Source: Portunus trituberculatus
Lineage: Eukaryota > Arthropoda > Malacostraca > Decapoda > Portunidae
Reading direction: 5' to 3'
Length of the DNA stretch: 64,000 nucleotides
Assembly (NCBI RefSeq): GCF_017591435.1
Contig: NC_059294.1
Coordinates: 6,779,501 to 6,843,500 of the forward strand
Below are positions 29,137 to 47,143 of this stretch, in pieces; positions within the stretch are counted from its first letter, which is position 1, and every line of letters starts with the position of its first letter. Under the pieces are notes generated by a model, which had not been told where the DNA came from, searched no databases, and was given only the letters and a program-made list of their open reading frames with translations. The position numbers and the translations under genes were made by a program.

Positions 29137-31194
29137 AGTGATTAGGTCCACCATAGTGCTTTCTCTTTCTTTAAGGGATTGCATTGCAGTGACAAAATTT
29201 TTACAGTTCGTTTGGCTCACTAAGCCTTTCGCGGTGAAGATAATACACCTTCGTTCTTTAGATGTTCTTAAAAGCTGAGCCTCCACGCCCCTTCAGCCCG
29301 CTGCCCGCCTCGCCCTGCCTCATCCCGCTGGTCAATACCTAGACTCAATACCGAGTGGCGCGTGGCGTGCTGCAGCGAACACACGAAGTACCTCGCCATC
29401 TCCTTCCCGCTGTTCCTCACACCCACACCAACTAAAACAATTAAAAGCAATCCTATTTCTTCCAAGTTTTTAGCGAAATGGAGTGAAGTTATTGGGCTTT
29501 TCAATCCTTCTTGCCGCGCCAGCTGGCGAGTGAGGGCTGCTATTGAGTTAGCCGGAGAGGTGGGCAGTGTCCGTCCCTCGAGACATGCAGCTCACCAGGT
29601 TATCCTTTACAATTATTCAGAAACGTTCCGTGTGACTGCTCCCTCTGCTGGAACATTCGGCTGCATGACTCTCTACCCGCCTGTCTGTCTGATTTAGGGT
29701 TTATCTTCCACCATCAACGTTTCTTCGCTATTTAGAAAGAACACTAACGACAACTTAACAAGCTCCAACAACCCGTTATGGCTACAGCGTGGCGAACTCT
29801 GTAACAGTGTAATTTTATTTTCAGCTTCATCGTAGAGTATCGCAGAGACCATGGCTGGCTCTGTGTCCTCTTGAATGACACTCAGAACTATGAATGAAAA
29901 ATTTTGCCTGTGTGATGCCTAATTAATAAAAATATATAGAAAATTCTGATCTACCTTGAAAATACATTGAGTGGAAAGGGAAAATAGACAAGGTACTAGT
30001 TACATTCGCAATACAACACCATGGAAATAGATTAATTCAGTCACCACACAGGCAGCTCTCGAATCATACTCAGAAACTGTGTTCAATGCAGTAGCAGCAT
30101 AAAAGAGAATCATGCAACATACGTACTGAATCTGCAACACAGCGGCCGGAACGATAGGGTAAAACGACGCATGCATGTTCATGGGGTTGGTGTTTTATGG
30201 GCGCTTCCTGAACCTTTGACACCAGGGTGGAATACTCCATGTCCTACTAAGTACACGACAACTGCGCCTGGCTGTTAGTAGCGAGAGTGCTGCGGGCCGT
30301 TCAGCACACTTCCATGGAGCTCACTTAACGAGAAAAGTAACACTGAGTTGCTACTTTGTTTCTCGCCACAGGAAACACATGTTCGGTCCGTCGCATTCGA
30401 GTGTTCCTTGTTTTTCGACACGGATTTAACGTACTATTAACACTTCTCCTGTACTGGAAAGGCGTCCATTATCCTCGGAGAGTAGACCTTCCATTCCGAG
30501 CAGCCGAGTTCACTAAAAGCAGCAGCCTCACTTACAGCTTCATCGGAGGCAGATACAGGGACAGCAGCGAAGAGAGAGCGGAGAGTAAAAACCACACAGG
30601 AAAGTAACAGTTATGAGACAAGCAAGTCTGCTACCACAGCACAGCAGTCTAGAGGTGTCTCCGAAGGCAGCAGACAGGCAGAGGAGCGCCTTGCCTGCTG
30701 AGAATGTACGTTTACCTGAGCCACCCCTCGGTTTCACATCAAAGCTACATATTACCTCCACGTGGGTTAGCCTCTCTTGCCCCGTGAGCCGCCTTGGGCC
30801 TGCAAACACAGGCCTCAACAGATAGAGACAGAGAAGAACCCCCAAGGACACATGATACACACACAAGCAGGGACACACACACACACGGAAATACTGAAAC
30901 ACACAAACATTCATAGAAATACGAAACATGCACACATACATATCGAAACTCTTCTCCTTCTCTCTCTCTCCCTCTCAACATCTGCGGCACTTTAACAGAG
31001 GGCAAGCAACTCACGATAATCACCACTTTCTCCGCTCCACTACATCGTTCATTATAACTCAGTACCGGCTACACAAAAAAGTGTCATCCAGCGGGGGGAG
31101 GGTAAATCTATGGTGATATTATGAAGATGGCATATGTTGTGCCAATAACGGAAGTCTGTGACGCTTAAGGGACAGATATGATGGGAAATTACTA
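29137..31194. other. array-poor unique stretch
   Basis: About 2 kb of ordinary sequence with only short CA-rich patches (30850-30950). Open frames up to ~130 codons have no recognisable motif. Confidence 0.55.
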
Positions 31195-31430
31195 TGGATA
31201 GATAGACAGATGGTCGTGATGAAAATGGAATCCTTTGGGTGGCGGTACGTAGATAGATAGATAGAAACATAAATAGATAAACAGGTAGATAGATAAATAG
31301 ATACACTGATAGAAAGGTAGATAAACAGATAGACTGACAAAAAGATAGACAGACAAACAGATAGATAGACAAACAGATAGACAGACGCAGACATAGAAAA
31401 ATACATAGATACAGAGATAAATAAAGAGAG
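31195..31430. repeat. GATA/GACA degenerate array, ~235 bp
   Basis: ATAGATAGATAG, ATAGACAGACAA and ATAAACAG units intermixed. Related in composition to the 26.9 kb GACA array. Confidence 0.9.
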
Positions 31431-31659
31431 TAAGAGTTACCTGACACGAAAGATATATGGACTTACTGATATATAGTAAAAAAAAAAAAAAACTTAAAGA
31501 TAGATTAGGCCTAACTTTAACGAAAAAGACTGCAATAGACAACAAAGGAGCTCCTATGAAAAAATGGAAAAAAAAAGTATAAAAAGAAATAATCTATATA
31601 TGGGAGCCGAGGAGCAGAAAGGGGAAAAAAGGGGGAAAGAAATATGAGGAGGATAATGA

Positions 31660-31938
31660 TGAGGTAGTGGAGGAGGAGGAAGAGGACGAGGAGAGGAGGA
31701 GGAGGAGGAGGAGGAGGAGGAGGAGGAGGAGGAGGAGGAGGAGAATACGGATTACGACGAAGGCTAGGAATACGAGGAAACTGAAGGTTTATGAACAAGA
31801 ATACCGGAAATGAAAACGCGAACCACATCACTACAAATACAAAAACATGTAAAAAAAAAAAAAAGAAGAAGAAGAAGAAGAAGAAGAAGAAGAAGAAGAA
31901 GAAGAAGAAGAAGAAGAAGAAGAAGACGAAGAAGAAGC
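31660..31938. repeat. (GGA)n and (GAA)n in a purine-rich block
   Basis: GGA at 31694-31742 and GAA at 31864-31938. The surrounding 31550-32160 is purine-rich with several A runs (31846-31864, 32018-32030, 32087-32107). Confidence 0.94.
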
Positions 31939-32681
31939 AGATGAAAGGAAAAGAAAACCGAGGATGAGAAAACTAAAACCCCGCAAACACAAAGAACCAA
32001 AAACTAACACACATGAAAAAAAAAAAAAAAGAGAAAACTAAGAACAACAACAATGACGACAACAAAGACACGTCCCCAGCCCACCCAAAAAAAAAAAAAA
32101 AAAAAAAGGAGAACTAGCCAAAGAAGGCGAAGGGAGAGGAAGAAGCGGACATGGACGAAGAGCAAGAGGAAAGGCCTGGACATAAGGTGGGCCCAGCACC
32201 TGTCACACGCGGATGTGGACCATAACTCTACAGGACATCATATTTTTTCCCTCATCCTGGACAAAAAAAAACGTGATTCATGTGTATAATAAAATTGTAA
32301 TATATATGTGAGCTGCGGCCATTGTGCCCTCGATATTGGTTTAGCAAGGCAAGGTGTAGCACGAGCCCGCCTTATGATATGGGAGCTCGAATAAGGGAAG
32401 GACGGGGAGAAAAGGAGGTTAGTGGAATCGTAGGAGGGTAGAGCGCAGATGGAGGATATGGAGGGGCGGTTATATGGTGTAGAAGGTATGGGTAGAGTGA
32501 GGCAGTGAGGAGAAGAGACAGGAAGAGGGAATTGTGGGTTAGATAAGAAAAATAGTGTGGCAATATAGTGGTAGGCGTGTGTGAGGAGGGAAGAGGAGGA
32601 CACAAATGGTTCCTTCGTCTCACTCCTTCCTACATAATTGGATTTTTTTCTCCTACCTCCTTTCACCTTTAACTCTTCCTG

Positions 32682-32835
32682 TTCCTCCTCCTCCTCCTCC
32701 TCCTCCTCCTCCTCCTCCTCCTCCTCCTCCTCCTCCTCCTCCTCCTCCTCCTCCTCCTCCTCCTCCTCCTCCTCCTCCTCCTCCTCCTCCTCCTCCTCCT
32801 CCTCCTCCTCCTCCTCTTCCTCCTCCTCCTCCTCC
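32682..32835. repeat. (TCC)n, ~154 bp
   Basis: Near-pure TCC array (one TTCC variant near 32817). Its complement is GGA. Confidence 0.97.
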
Positions 32836-34398
<1,563 letters not shown>

Positions 34399-34952
34399 GG
34401 TATGCATTTATGACTATACGTATTTTAGAGACAATCAAATAAAATGAACAATTTGTATAAAAAATCACAAGGTTAAATCATCAGCTTTACCTGAAAAAAA
34501 AGAAAGAAAACATAACGTTAACTTTTAATAGCGGACAATAAAAGAGTGGAGCGGCGGAACATGAGCCATAACTGTCGCCTGTACTCTGATGCCCAGCCGC
34601 CGCCACGCACCAACCTGGCTAATTTAATTTCTTAAAGTTTCTTAATTATACTGAGGCACCAATTTAAGTTGATAATATCCCCTTATGTCACCTCGGACCC
34701 CATCTAATATCTTAATTAAAAAGTTGGTGAGAGGTGCGGGTGAAGCTCCATCAGTGAGGGAAGGAACTCAGGGAAAGTAAGAAGCTTGCTCGGGATTTTG
34801 CTGAACGTCTGACCCCCTTGAGTCGCATTACAGGCATCGGGGTGGCGCCGCGGGGATAAGGAGTTTAAGGACCCCCTCCCTTTTACCACCAATGAAAGCA
34901 CGTACCCCACCACACGTGGATCCTGAAGCAGAGGCTGGTTTGGGGTGGGTTT

Positions 34953-34992
34953 GGGTGCGTGAGTCGGGTGTGGGGTGCGTGAGTCGGGTGTG
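34953..34992. repeat. 20-bp tandem duplication, two perfect units
   Basis: GGGTGCGTGAGTCGGGTGTG occurs twice back to back. Confidence 0.93.
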
Positions 34993-35710
34993 TGGGTGTG
35001 GGAACTGGTGCGTCACTCCCAAGGGGCGAGGAGAGTGCCGCAGTTTTAGATTTGCAGAGAATCGCATACCTCAGCATCACCTTGAACCAGATGTCGGTAT
35101 ATACACGGCGCGCCTCCCTTACATATACTTAACAAATATACTTAACATTTCACAAAGAATAGATTTTGATATGAGTGTACATAGAATTATATGGATTTAA
35201 CATATTTTGACAAATGTATCCTTTTTGATGTGAAAAAGAGTATATCTGCCCACATTGTACCCTTTTGGAAGGAGGAAGTTGATAATGTGGGTAGATGTGA
35301 GAAGTTGTACCCCTCGTATCAAATCTACCCTTAAAGTACCCTACATTTTTTATAGTGTATGTTTCCAGTGTGAATTATCCGCTCACCCCTACACTAATCA
35401 AGCTGCTTCTGAATAACGTCAGAAAATTATGTATATTAAAATTTCTCATATCCAACTATTCTCCTATTTCCCCGATTTCTCTGCTTCTACAAAGTTATCG
35501 TATTCCGGTGCTATTTCCGTTTCACCGAGCAAGTCAGGAAGTTGCGATTAATATGACGTACTTTGAGAATATAAGCCTTGAGTTCAATGTCCTCTCCGCG
35601 TGATTCATGAACCCTTGTGTTGTCATGTACCTTCAGGCCTTAAAGCAGAAAACACACTACATGGCCTTGCTGCCTGGATGGACCAACAACAGCTGCACGT
35701 ACTCACACGC

Positions 35711-35918
<208 letters not shown>

Positions 35919-36241
35919 ATGAAACAAAATCTGACTTCATTTGATAATTCCCTCCTCTTAGAACAGTCTTCCCTGCACACCTTCTTGCTGACTCATGCCA
36001 CACTCCGCTTCCCACGCTAATAAGGATACCCATAGTGAATCCCTCTCCTTTCCCTTCACCTTCCTGTTTCCTTGGTTTTATAGATGCTCGTGGCGCTTCG
36101 TCTGAGGCATCCCACTTTTTGACACCTTCCACACAACTCCCTCCACTCACTTCTTGTTAGTAACTTGAGTATATTCCACTTTCTCTTCTGTGATATTTGC
36201 TTTATTTTAACAACCTGCACAAGAGGAATACAAAGCCACTG

Positions 36242-36242
<1 letters not shown>

Positions 36243-36283
<41 letters not shown>
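36243..36283. repeat. (GT)n, ~41 bp
   Basis: Pure GT array. Confidence 0.95.
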
Positions 36284-36285
<2 letters not shown>

Positions 36286-36637
36286 GCAGAGGTAATAGAG
36301 AATAAAAAATATCTCCCGCACTCCACAATCTTTACATACCAAGCAGCAAGGTAAGCCAGGGATCATCAGCTTAATAGTAAAGGAAAAGTTTCAATACAGC
36401 GTGCAAGCAAGTTTTCATACCTTATACATTTTGTTCTCAACAGATATATCTACAGACTTTGAGCTCCGGTAAAGAGGAGCTTCTAAAACATGTACATCTT
36501 CTCTGGCCATCCTGACGCGACAGCAACGGACGAATAAACCACCCATCGCACCTGAACGAAGTGGCAACAATAGTTCACTGTTTCACTTGTAGCTGAAATC
36601 CGTCATCGACCAACTGAGAACATTACAGCAAATATCC

Positions 36638-36742
<105 letters not shown>

Positions 36743-37337
36743 CAGTGAATGACTTGAATATTTTCTTCCCAGAGTTTCCTTGATAAGCGAGGAGTAAAAT
36801 CTTAACGAGAAAATCTTCAATATGCCTATTACCGGCTTCCCTCTAACGGCGAGCGTGGAGAAAAAAATCGAAAGACTACCAACATGGAAAATAGAAAATA
36901 AATCCGAAAACATTTATAAGCACTCAAAACTCCACGTCTACAATTAAACACCAAACAAAAAGAAGACAAAAATAAAGTTTTCTTCATACATTTCATCATC
37001 ACAGTAATAAAATTTTCAAATAACGATAAAAACAATGCAAGAGAACACAACACACAACCGTAGAGACATTTCATAATTCACATGGACAAACCAAATACTG
37101 AATGGCTGTCAATAACTAGCGAGGTAACCCAGATAGGACAACGGAGGGAAGAACAGGTCATAACCAGGTCAACAGGAACAAACCAACGATAGTCTCGCTG
37201 ATTGAGGCGAGGTCACTGTGCCGGGAACGAGCAGCGAGTGGCAGTGGCATGTGGGTCAGTGGGTAAAGAGACAGTGTATAGATGGAGAGGCTGCTATACC
37301 ACCAATCACAGCGCTAAGGGTGGCGTGGGAGGCTTGC

Positions 37338-39863
<2,526 letters not shown>

Positions 39864-39909
39864 AAGGAGGAGGAGGAGGAGGAGGAGGAGGAGGAGGAGG
39901 AGGAGGAGG
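39864..39909. repeat. (GGA)n, ~46 bp
   Basis: Pure GGA array. Confidence 0.95.
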
Positions 39910-40151
39910 CGATGTGACGATGGAGGAGTTGCCTTTACTAGGGAAGACAGCTTTGGTCACTTCAACCAAGAAGGAAGGAGGTCACTTGCAGGAATATTGC
40001 CCAGCATGTTCCAAGAAGATGTCACCGGAGATATGAGCGGCAAAAAAATGGCTCAAGTTCCCAATGAATGTAGCTGTGACACAAAATTTAGAGCAAAAAA
40101 CCTTCAATAGCAGACAGCTTTGCTACACTACTGCCACGTTGGCTGACAACA

Positions 40152-40176
40152 TCAGCAGCAGCAGCAGCAGCAGCAG
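40152..40176. repeat. (GCA)n, ~25 bp
   Basis: Eight GCA units. Confidence 0.92.
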
Positions 40177-40319
40177 ACACTGGGAATAAAATCTTCTTCC
40201 AGTAGTAAAAGAAGCACAACACTCGGTTTGTGGGAAATAACTTCTTGAAAATTAAGAGTTTCTGGAAATTTACACCCACTTCCGTCTGTTTCTTTCCTCC
40301 TACGTCGTGTGTTATTAGG

Positions 40320-40680
40320 GCAGCTGAGACAAAGGAGTGCGAAGATGAGTGGAAAGGAGAGATGAAACAAGAGGAGAAGAGAAATGAGAACAGAGAAAGA
40401 GAGAAGACAGTAAACGACAAGAGGAAAATCAGTAAGAAGTAGTGAGAGAAACAGAAAGAGAGAGAGGGTAAAGGAAATGACAATAAAACTTAAGAATTGC
40501 AAGAGAGAAAAAGGGAAAAGGAAAGAGAAGGACGAGAATGAGGAGGAAAAACACAAGAGAAATGGTGCGCAAGGCAAACATACACACAAAAAAAACGAGG
40601 ATGAAAGGGGCAACAAAAAAAAAAGAAAGGAATAGAAAGAGGAGGAGGAAACGAGCGTAAGAGACATCTAATTTGCTTGC
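40320..40680. other. purine-rich tract, ~360 bp
   Basis: Mainly GAGAA, GGAAA and AAGAG words on the given strand without a fixed unit. Confidence 0.65.
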
Positions 40681-40758
40681 GCTGGAAGTGTTGCATAAAA
40701 AAAACACATGTTGTTAGTGGTCGGCAGGACATTCATAAGGTGACTCTGGGTATTGCTC

Positions 40759-40759
<1 letters not shown>

Positions 40760-40851
<92 letters not shown>
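40760..40851. repeat. (TG)n, ~92 bp
   Basis: Pure TG array. Confidence 0.97.
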
Positions 40852-40853
<2 letters not shown>

Positions 40854-41532
40854 ACTATTTATTTACATGTTCTACACTTACAACAAAGCAACAGGAAAAA
40901 TAAATAAATAATTCTATTCGCATTAAATTATGTAACTCATACTGCTCCGATCATAAACGCAACTCGTTTCTATGACCACCCAAATGTTCTTACTTGTATT
41001 ACTTGTATTACTAAACTACACTTTTTCTTAATTCTCAGTGTATTAGAAAGAGTGTCAATTCGCACACTCTCATGAGGACTGTCTTCGTGCACGTGTACGT
41101 AGAACGGACGGGAGGATATTGTTATCAGTCAGTAATTCAGTCTTCTGTCTTCTGTCGATGACGTGGATGGACGTCAGACGCGGCCTCGTCCTCCCTCGTG
41201 ACCGTGCAAGCAGTGGTCGGCCAATTACTGCCGACTCATCAAAAAGCAGCCATCGTGATGTACACCATTACCCTGTCATCATCAACGCCTCGCCCATTCA
41301 GTCATTCGCGTCAACATGAAAACGCCACTCGGATAAAGCACAATTCGCACCTGTTGATGGTGCTTGCCGCACACTGATATATGACCCCGCCAGATTATCA
41401 CCAGCACCCCACCGCCGCCGCCTCACGCACCCTGCTGAGTCTCAGCACGCTGCTTAGTAAATTATGTTTACTTAGTTAACAAAAAGCTAGTTTAATTTTT
41501 TCATAGTAAAATGTCGTTAAAAGATGGCAAAG

Positions 41533-41732
<200 letters not shown>

Positions 41733-43844
41733 CTCATGACGAGGTACCACATGCAATTATAACACAGAAGCGAGTCTTCTGTGCCGTCACGACGCTGACG
41801 GCGTTCCGGCGGCTGCAGGGCGAGGTTGGCGGCGCCTCGGATGTAAGCAATAAGACAGGGAAGGCGGAGGAGGAGGCGCGTCAGGTCGTCAGGAGAAGTG
41901 ATATAAGAGGCTTCATTACCCGCCTGAAGGACAGTAAATCACTCAGCCGCCCTTACCCTGACAATCAACCCACAAGACCAAGCCCACCCGACCTACTGCC
42001 GCCTTGCTAATGCTCTCCCCTCCTCCTTAGGGACTGCGACGAGGCGAGGAGGCGAGGAAATTTGTGGCGGTCTCGTCAACAATAATGGCAGTACTGCTAA
42101 TAATGGCGGCAAAGAGGAGCGGCGCAGGGCCAGGCGGTGGAGGGAGAGTGTGGCGGAAGAGGAGAGAAAGAAGAGAGAAGCACCGCAGTACCGCTTGGGG
42201 ATGGACGTCATAAAAGGGAGAAAAATAAAAACGTGAGGGGGACGGGGGTTAAAAAGGAGAATAGCCCAGCTAGAGGGGATACGCTGTGATGGCTCCGTAT
42301 TTTTCTCACTTTACTCTAGAAAAGAAATATTATAAAAATGAAGAGAAAGTTTTCCGTTCAGGTAGTAGAGTGTGTGACGCAGCGAGGCACCATTTGTAAA
42401 CCCATGTTCAGACGATCAAGCTGTGCCCGCGGGCAAAAGCAGACAGTCTGCCTGTTGACTTGCTGACTGCTTGTGCCCACTAAAATACAGTAATGTAAAG
42501 AAATAACCAGACACTGCCCGCGCCCCAAACAAAACACTCCTTCTACCTATTGTCCGAGTCTGACTGGCCAGATTGACACCGTGTGATCAACACTACATTG
42601 GTGCCCGCGGACTTAGGCCGGTAAGGGGCAGTGCCCGTCAAGCTGTGTTCGATCGTGTGGACAAACTAAAGATTTCGTGTAGCCTCCATTAGGTATTCAT
42701 GTAAATAGCAGAGTGAGTAGTTTCGCGTGTCTCCAAGGCAATATTTTAGTAATGAAAAGGACTGTTTTGCTGAGGAGGTGGCAGGGGTCTCCGTGGCTGG
42801 TGTTTGCGAGGAGAGTGACGGGGGCTGCCGGGGCGCCTCAGTCCCGGGTGAGGGTGGAGTTACCATGGCGGCGGCGTGACGGTGGCGTTTATGAGCACAC
42901 TGCGACGCCATTATCAGGCCCGTGTTGCTCATCTCTTAGTGAAAAGATCAAGATTCATCGTGATTCGTGGCGACAAGAATGGACTCGTAAATCTTTCAAA
43001 ACTCCAAAATATGAGCATCTTCGGCGCCTTAATCTCGCGTCGCTTGCATGGAGAGGCTGGCGGCGGAAGGCTGGACGAGGCCATTGGTGACGAAGAGGTG
43101 TAATTAGTGAAGTGTTTCCCATGGGACTGTGTTTTAGGACAAGGGAGCAGCCAACACCTCTTCCGCGGTCCCTTCACGCCTGCTGCCGTGTCGTCGTCTG
43201 CTGCGTCCATGCTTTCTCGTCCCCTCCTTTTATTTCTCCTCCGCCTCCTCCTTTATCTCCTCTTCCTTCTCCTCTTCCTGCTCCACTTCCTTTTGTTCTT
43301 GTACTTGTTTTTCTTATTTTGTTCTTGTCATCTCTACCTGTTCTAATTTCCTCCTTTTATTATTGTTTTTTTTCCCGTCGTTCTTCCTTAACTGTATTTT
43401 GACACGCACTTACGTTTTTTTTTTTTTTTAATATCTTATTCGGCGCATATTCACTGAACTCCATTTCACTCAAGTTCTTTTTCTTTACCAGACAACACCT
43501 TGCTTTCTTTTCCCTACTATTTTAACCCAGCAAAGACACAAATAGCGAGGCGAGACATAAAGCGAGGAAGCACACTGCATTCTCTACCTCTAACTACAAG
43601 GTATAAATCGACTGCACCCGCTCGTCCTGTCTATCTAGCATGCCAATAAAAAGTGCGTTAATGCTTACTGATTACTACTGTTACTTTCTTCGCTGCAGGG
43701 AGGGGGACCTAATGAGGATGAATTAAGCATTCTTCCTCCAGCGTGAGTTGATAATCTTTAATTCCTCGCTTGGCTCACATTAAGAAGGGTTCCCAGCGGT
43801 GTGGTATTGATTGCATGTGTGCTAAGTATAGGTAAGAGAGTGCA
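41733..43844. other. array-poor stretch
   Basis: GC-rich at 41780-41900 and 42780-43210. Pyrimidine-rich at 43200-43400. Contains the tentative inverted-repeat element at 42405. No exon recognised. Confidence 0.5.
42405..42665. mobile_element. possible degenerate inverted-repeat element
   Basis: The left side has CAGACGATCAAGCTGTGCCC and CGGGCA. The reverse complement of the right side has CACACGATCGAACACAGCTT and ACGGGCAC. The arms are similar but gapped. No second copy is seen in the window, so it could be chance. Confidence 0.3.
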
Positions 43845-43854
43845 GTGTGCGTGT

Positions 43855-43927
<73 letters not shown>
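43845..43927. repeat. (GT)n with GTGC variants at its start
   Basis: GTGC units (43845-43868) then pure GT to 43927. Confidence 0.96.
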
Positions 43928-43928
<1 letters not shown>

Positions 43929-44434
43929 CCACCAGTCCATCCCCCCATTTCCTGCCCTCATACACACACTTACCTTAGTTTCCCACCGTAATCGTAAGCA
44001 TCCCTCGGAGCGCTATTAACTGAACGGAACCATCCTATGTAAACAATAACATGCGCCTCTAAATTTCCCCTGAGACTCGCGCCGCCGCCACCTGTCCACC
44101 AGACACACCAAAGCGAACACCTCGGGCTCCTGAGTTGGTTATGTTCGAGCAGGAAGACAAGACGTGAGTTGCCACAGACACACCTCCACTTGGTATTCCA
44201 TTGTCGCCTCCCTTCATTGTGGCGGCCTCATTTTGGCGTTAGCGGGACCCTCCACCCTGAATGGGGAATACAGTCAAGATGTATTGTGTCCTTTCTCGTG
44301 GTATTCAAAACAGAGGGTTGGAACTAAAAAGAAGGAAATAAAGAAGAAAATAAAGATGCTTCCACTTTTGTCCTGAGAATGTTGCTAGTGAATTAAACGA
44401 GCAGTAATATTCTCTATGATATATTTTTTGTCCT

Positions 44435-44438
<4 letters not shown>

Positions 44439-44506
<68 letters not shown>

Positions 44507-44611
44507 GTGTGTGTGTAGAGTTGCCCAATTAGCACAGTGAATGGGGGATTAATATTCGTGAGCACTTCAACTTCAACTTATCAGATAATAATATCACAAA
44601 TTTGCCTTGAC

Positions 44612-44700
<89 letters not shown>
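44439..44700. repeat. inverted microsatellite pair (GT)n ... (AC)n
   Basis: GT at 44439-44516 (one GC step) and AC at 44614-44700, mutually complementary, with a 97-base spacer. Single-stranded DNA or RNA from here could fold into a long hairpin. Confidence 0.96.
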
Positions 44701-44701
<1 letters not shown>

Positions 44702-45081
44702 ATAAACAAGACAGTGGCATTACTCGGGACAATGCGGACAAGGAGGGGAGAAAGAAGAGAGGGAGACAGAAAAGACGCATTACACTGTCGCTTTCATTTC
44801 TTCATGATTCAAGCACTCCTCTCTCTCCCTCACCCTCAGCACAACCCTCACACCTACCACCGGGGCACCTTCCTGGTCTTGCTCTTACGGAGAAGCACCA
44901 TTAAGAATTTAGAGACGTTTTGGCTGTATGTGGAGAAGATAGATAGATAAATTGATTGACAGATAGACATCTCAATAAACACAACACATATCACAGAATA
45001 ATTCCAGTAACTAGCAAGGTTGAACGAATCATTCTAACACTAAACGCTTCGGATACGACGATAACACAAGAAATATGAATG

Positions 45082-45085
<4 letters not shown>

Positions 45086-45168
<83 letters not shown>

Positions 45169-45209
45169 GTAAACAATGTCGATCAATACTAATACATCTA
45201 AACTTTAAA

Positions 45210-45259
<50 letters not shown>
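45086..45259. repeat. two (AG)n arrays
   Basis: AG at 45086-45164 and AG at 45212-45259 with a 47-base spacer. Confidence 0.97.
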
Positions 45260-45262
<3 letters not shown>

Positions 45263-45560
45263 CTAAATAAATAAAAGTTGAATTTAAGGGTGTGTGGCGG
45301 GCACGGAGGCTCCCGACACAGAGGCAACACTTTAAGCAATCCAGTTGATTCACAGATCAGGCAAACCTCATTAATTAAAGGAGGGCCATTTAGTTGGTGG
45401 GAGTGACTTTCAAAATAATTTACTGGGCCAACGATAAATCAGAGTTGAGCACAGGTAAACTCTTCTCTCGCTGCGTTGAATTAAAAAACAGTGTTAATAA
45501 TTTTAAACTTTATCACTTGGATTGCTTAGAAGATTTTGTACACAGAGTCTTTTTTGAGCT

Positions 45561-46000
<440 letters not shown>

Positions 46001-46189
46001 GTTCGCCGGGTATATTAATTCCAGAACCAATTTTAGCCGAACCGCGTAGTTTTCCGGACGCAGTTTCCGTCACGTTTTCTCTTGCTATATGTGGAGGCGG
46101 TCCTGAAATAAACCCTGAGTGGCTTGTTCTAGTTTGGGATATTCACTTTAATTTGGACTATCTGAATACACATATCGACTATTTTTTCC

Positions 46190-46391
46190 CTTTCTATTCA
46201 AATATCTACTTGTTTGCTTCATATAACTGTGACTTGACTTCTTTTAAGAGGAAGGTGTCAAGACATTTGTTCCTTAATCTTGGCTAATTCTTTACTATTC
46301 TTTAAGGGAACCAGCATTTCAAGTGGATCTTTTCTTTAATATTTTGTTCCCCTTGGCTGATTTCCCTCCTGCGTAAAAAAAAAAAAAAAAT
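46190..46391 (+). mobile_element. non-LTR retrotransposon 3' end, second copy
   Basis: Bases 46228-46287 translate as CDLTSFKRKVSRHLFLNLG followed by a stop, matching the last residues of the 48.3 kb copy. The sequence before it is frameshifted and the LWNSLP motif is lost. The 3' UTR has the CCCCTTGGCTGATTTCCCTC block, then an A run at about 46376-46390. The second MITE-like family (copy G) starts only ~34 bases downstream. Confidence 0.68.
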
Positions 46392-46423
46392 GAAAATCGT
46401 ATTGACTGGAGACGCATCACTAA

Positions 46424-46627
46424 GGCCCGTATTCTCAAACACTTCTGCGTTTCACTTCTATTCTTTCAAAAGGTTTTAATTAAGTTTACACGAGTTTTTT
46501 TAAGGTGTTTTTACTGTTCTAGAGGCAGAGTGACAAGGTTTCTACACTATCAATAGAAGGAATACTCTTGAAAACCCTGCTAATCATAGTCGTGATGAGA
46601 GAACAAAGCGTTTCTGAATAAGAACCT
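46424..46627 (+). mobile_element. second MITE-like family, copy G
   Basis: The left end GGCCCGTATTCTCAAACACT and the reverse complement of the right end (AGGTTCTTATTCAGAAACGC) form an imperfect inverted repeat. The core TTCTAGAGGCAGAGTGACAA and the CTTGAAAACCC block recur at 60.9 kb. A TA flanks each side. No coding capacity. Confidence 0.72.
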
Positions 46628-47143
46628 AAAAACTATTGGCGTCATCGTATTTCCTCGTATCTTGAGTGTAGTTGATGCAGAGAGTGTTACAATTTATCTC
46701 CGCACCTATTCTCATCACTCTGCTGCTCAAATCCCTCCTTGCAGCGCAGTGTTACCAGGAAGAACGTGCAGGAGTGTGCTGTGTGGTGTTTTGCTCAAGC
46801 ACTTCAGAAAATTACCTCTCTCACAACATTATTCAAATCTTCCACCTTGTAAATAGATTGCCGTGGAAGCTGAAGTATGCGTCTTGAGTTATGCATATTT
46901 GCTCGAGTCCCAGCCTAAGAAATATCGAGTCATTATATCACCTCGGGAAAGAAAGACTGTTATTTATTGATATATGTATTATCAGTGACACCTTTGGATA
47001 CAGCGCACTCTCACTTTAACGGTGTAGTGTTAATGGCATTCCCTTATGTTGCTGTAGATGGTACTCAACTGTAGTAATATTTAATGATAATGTGAATATC
47101 TACACGTTATATTCTTCTTATCAAATGTTTTAATTGCCTCGTA

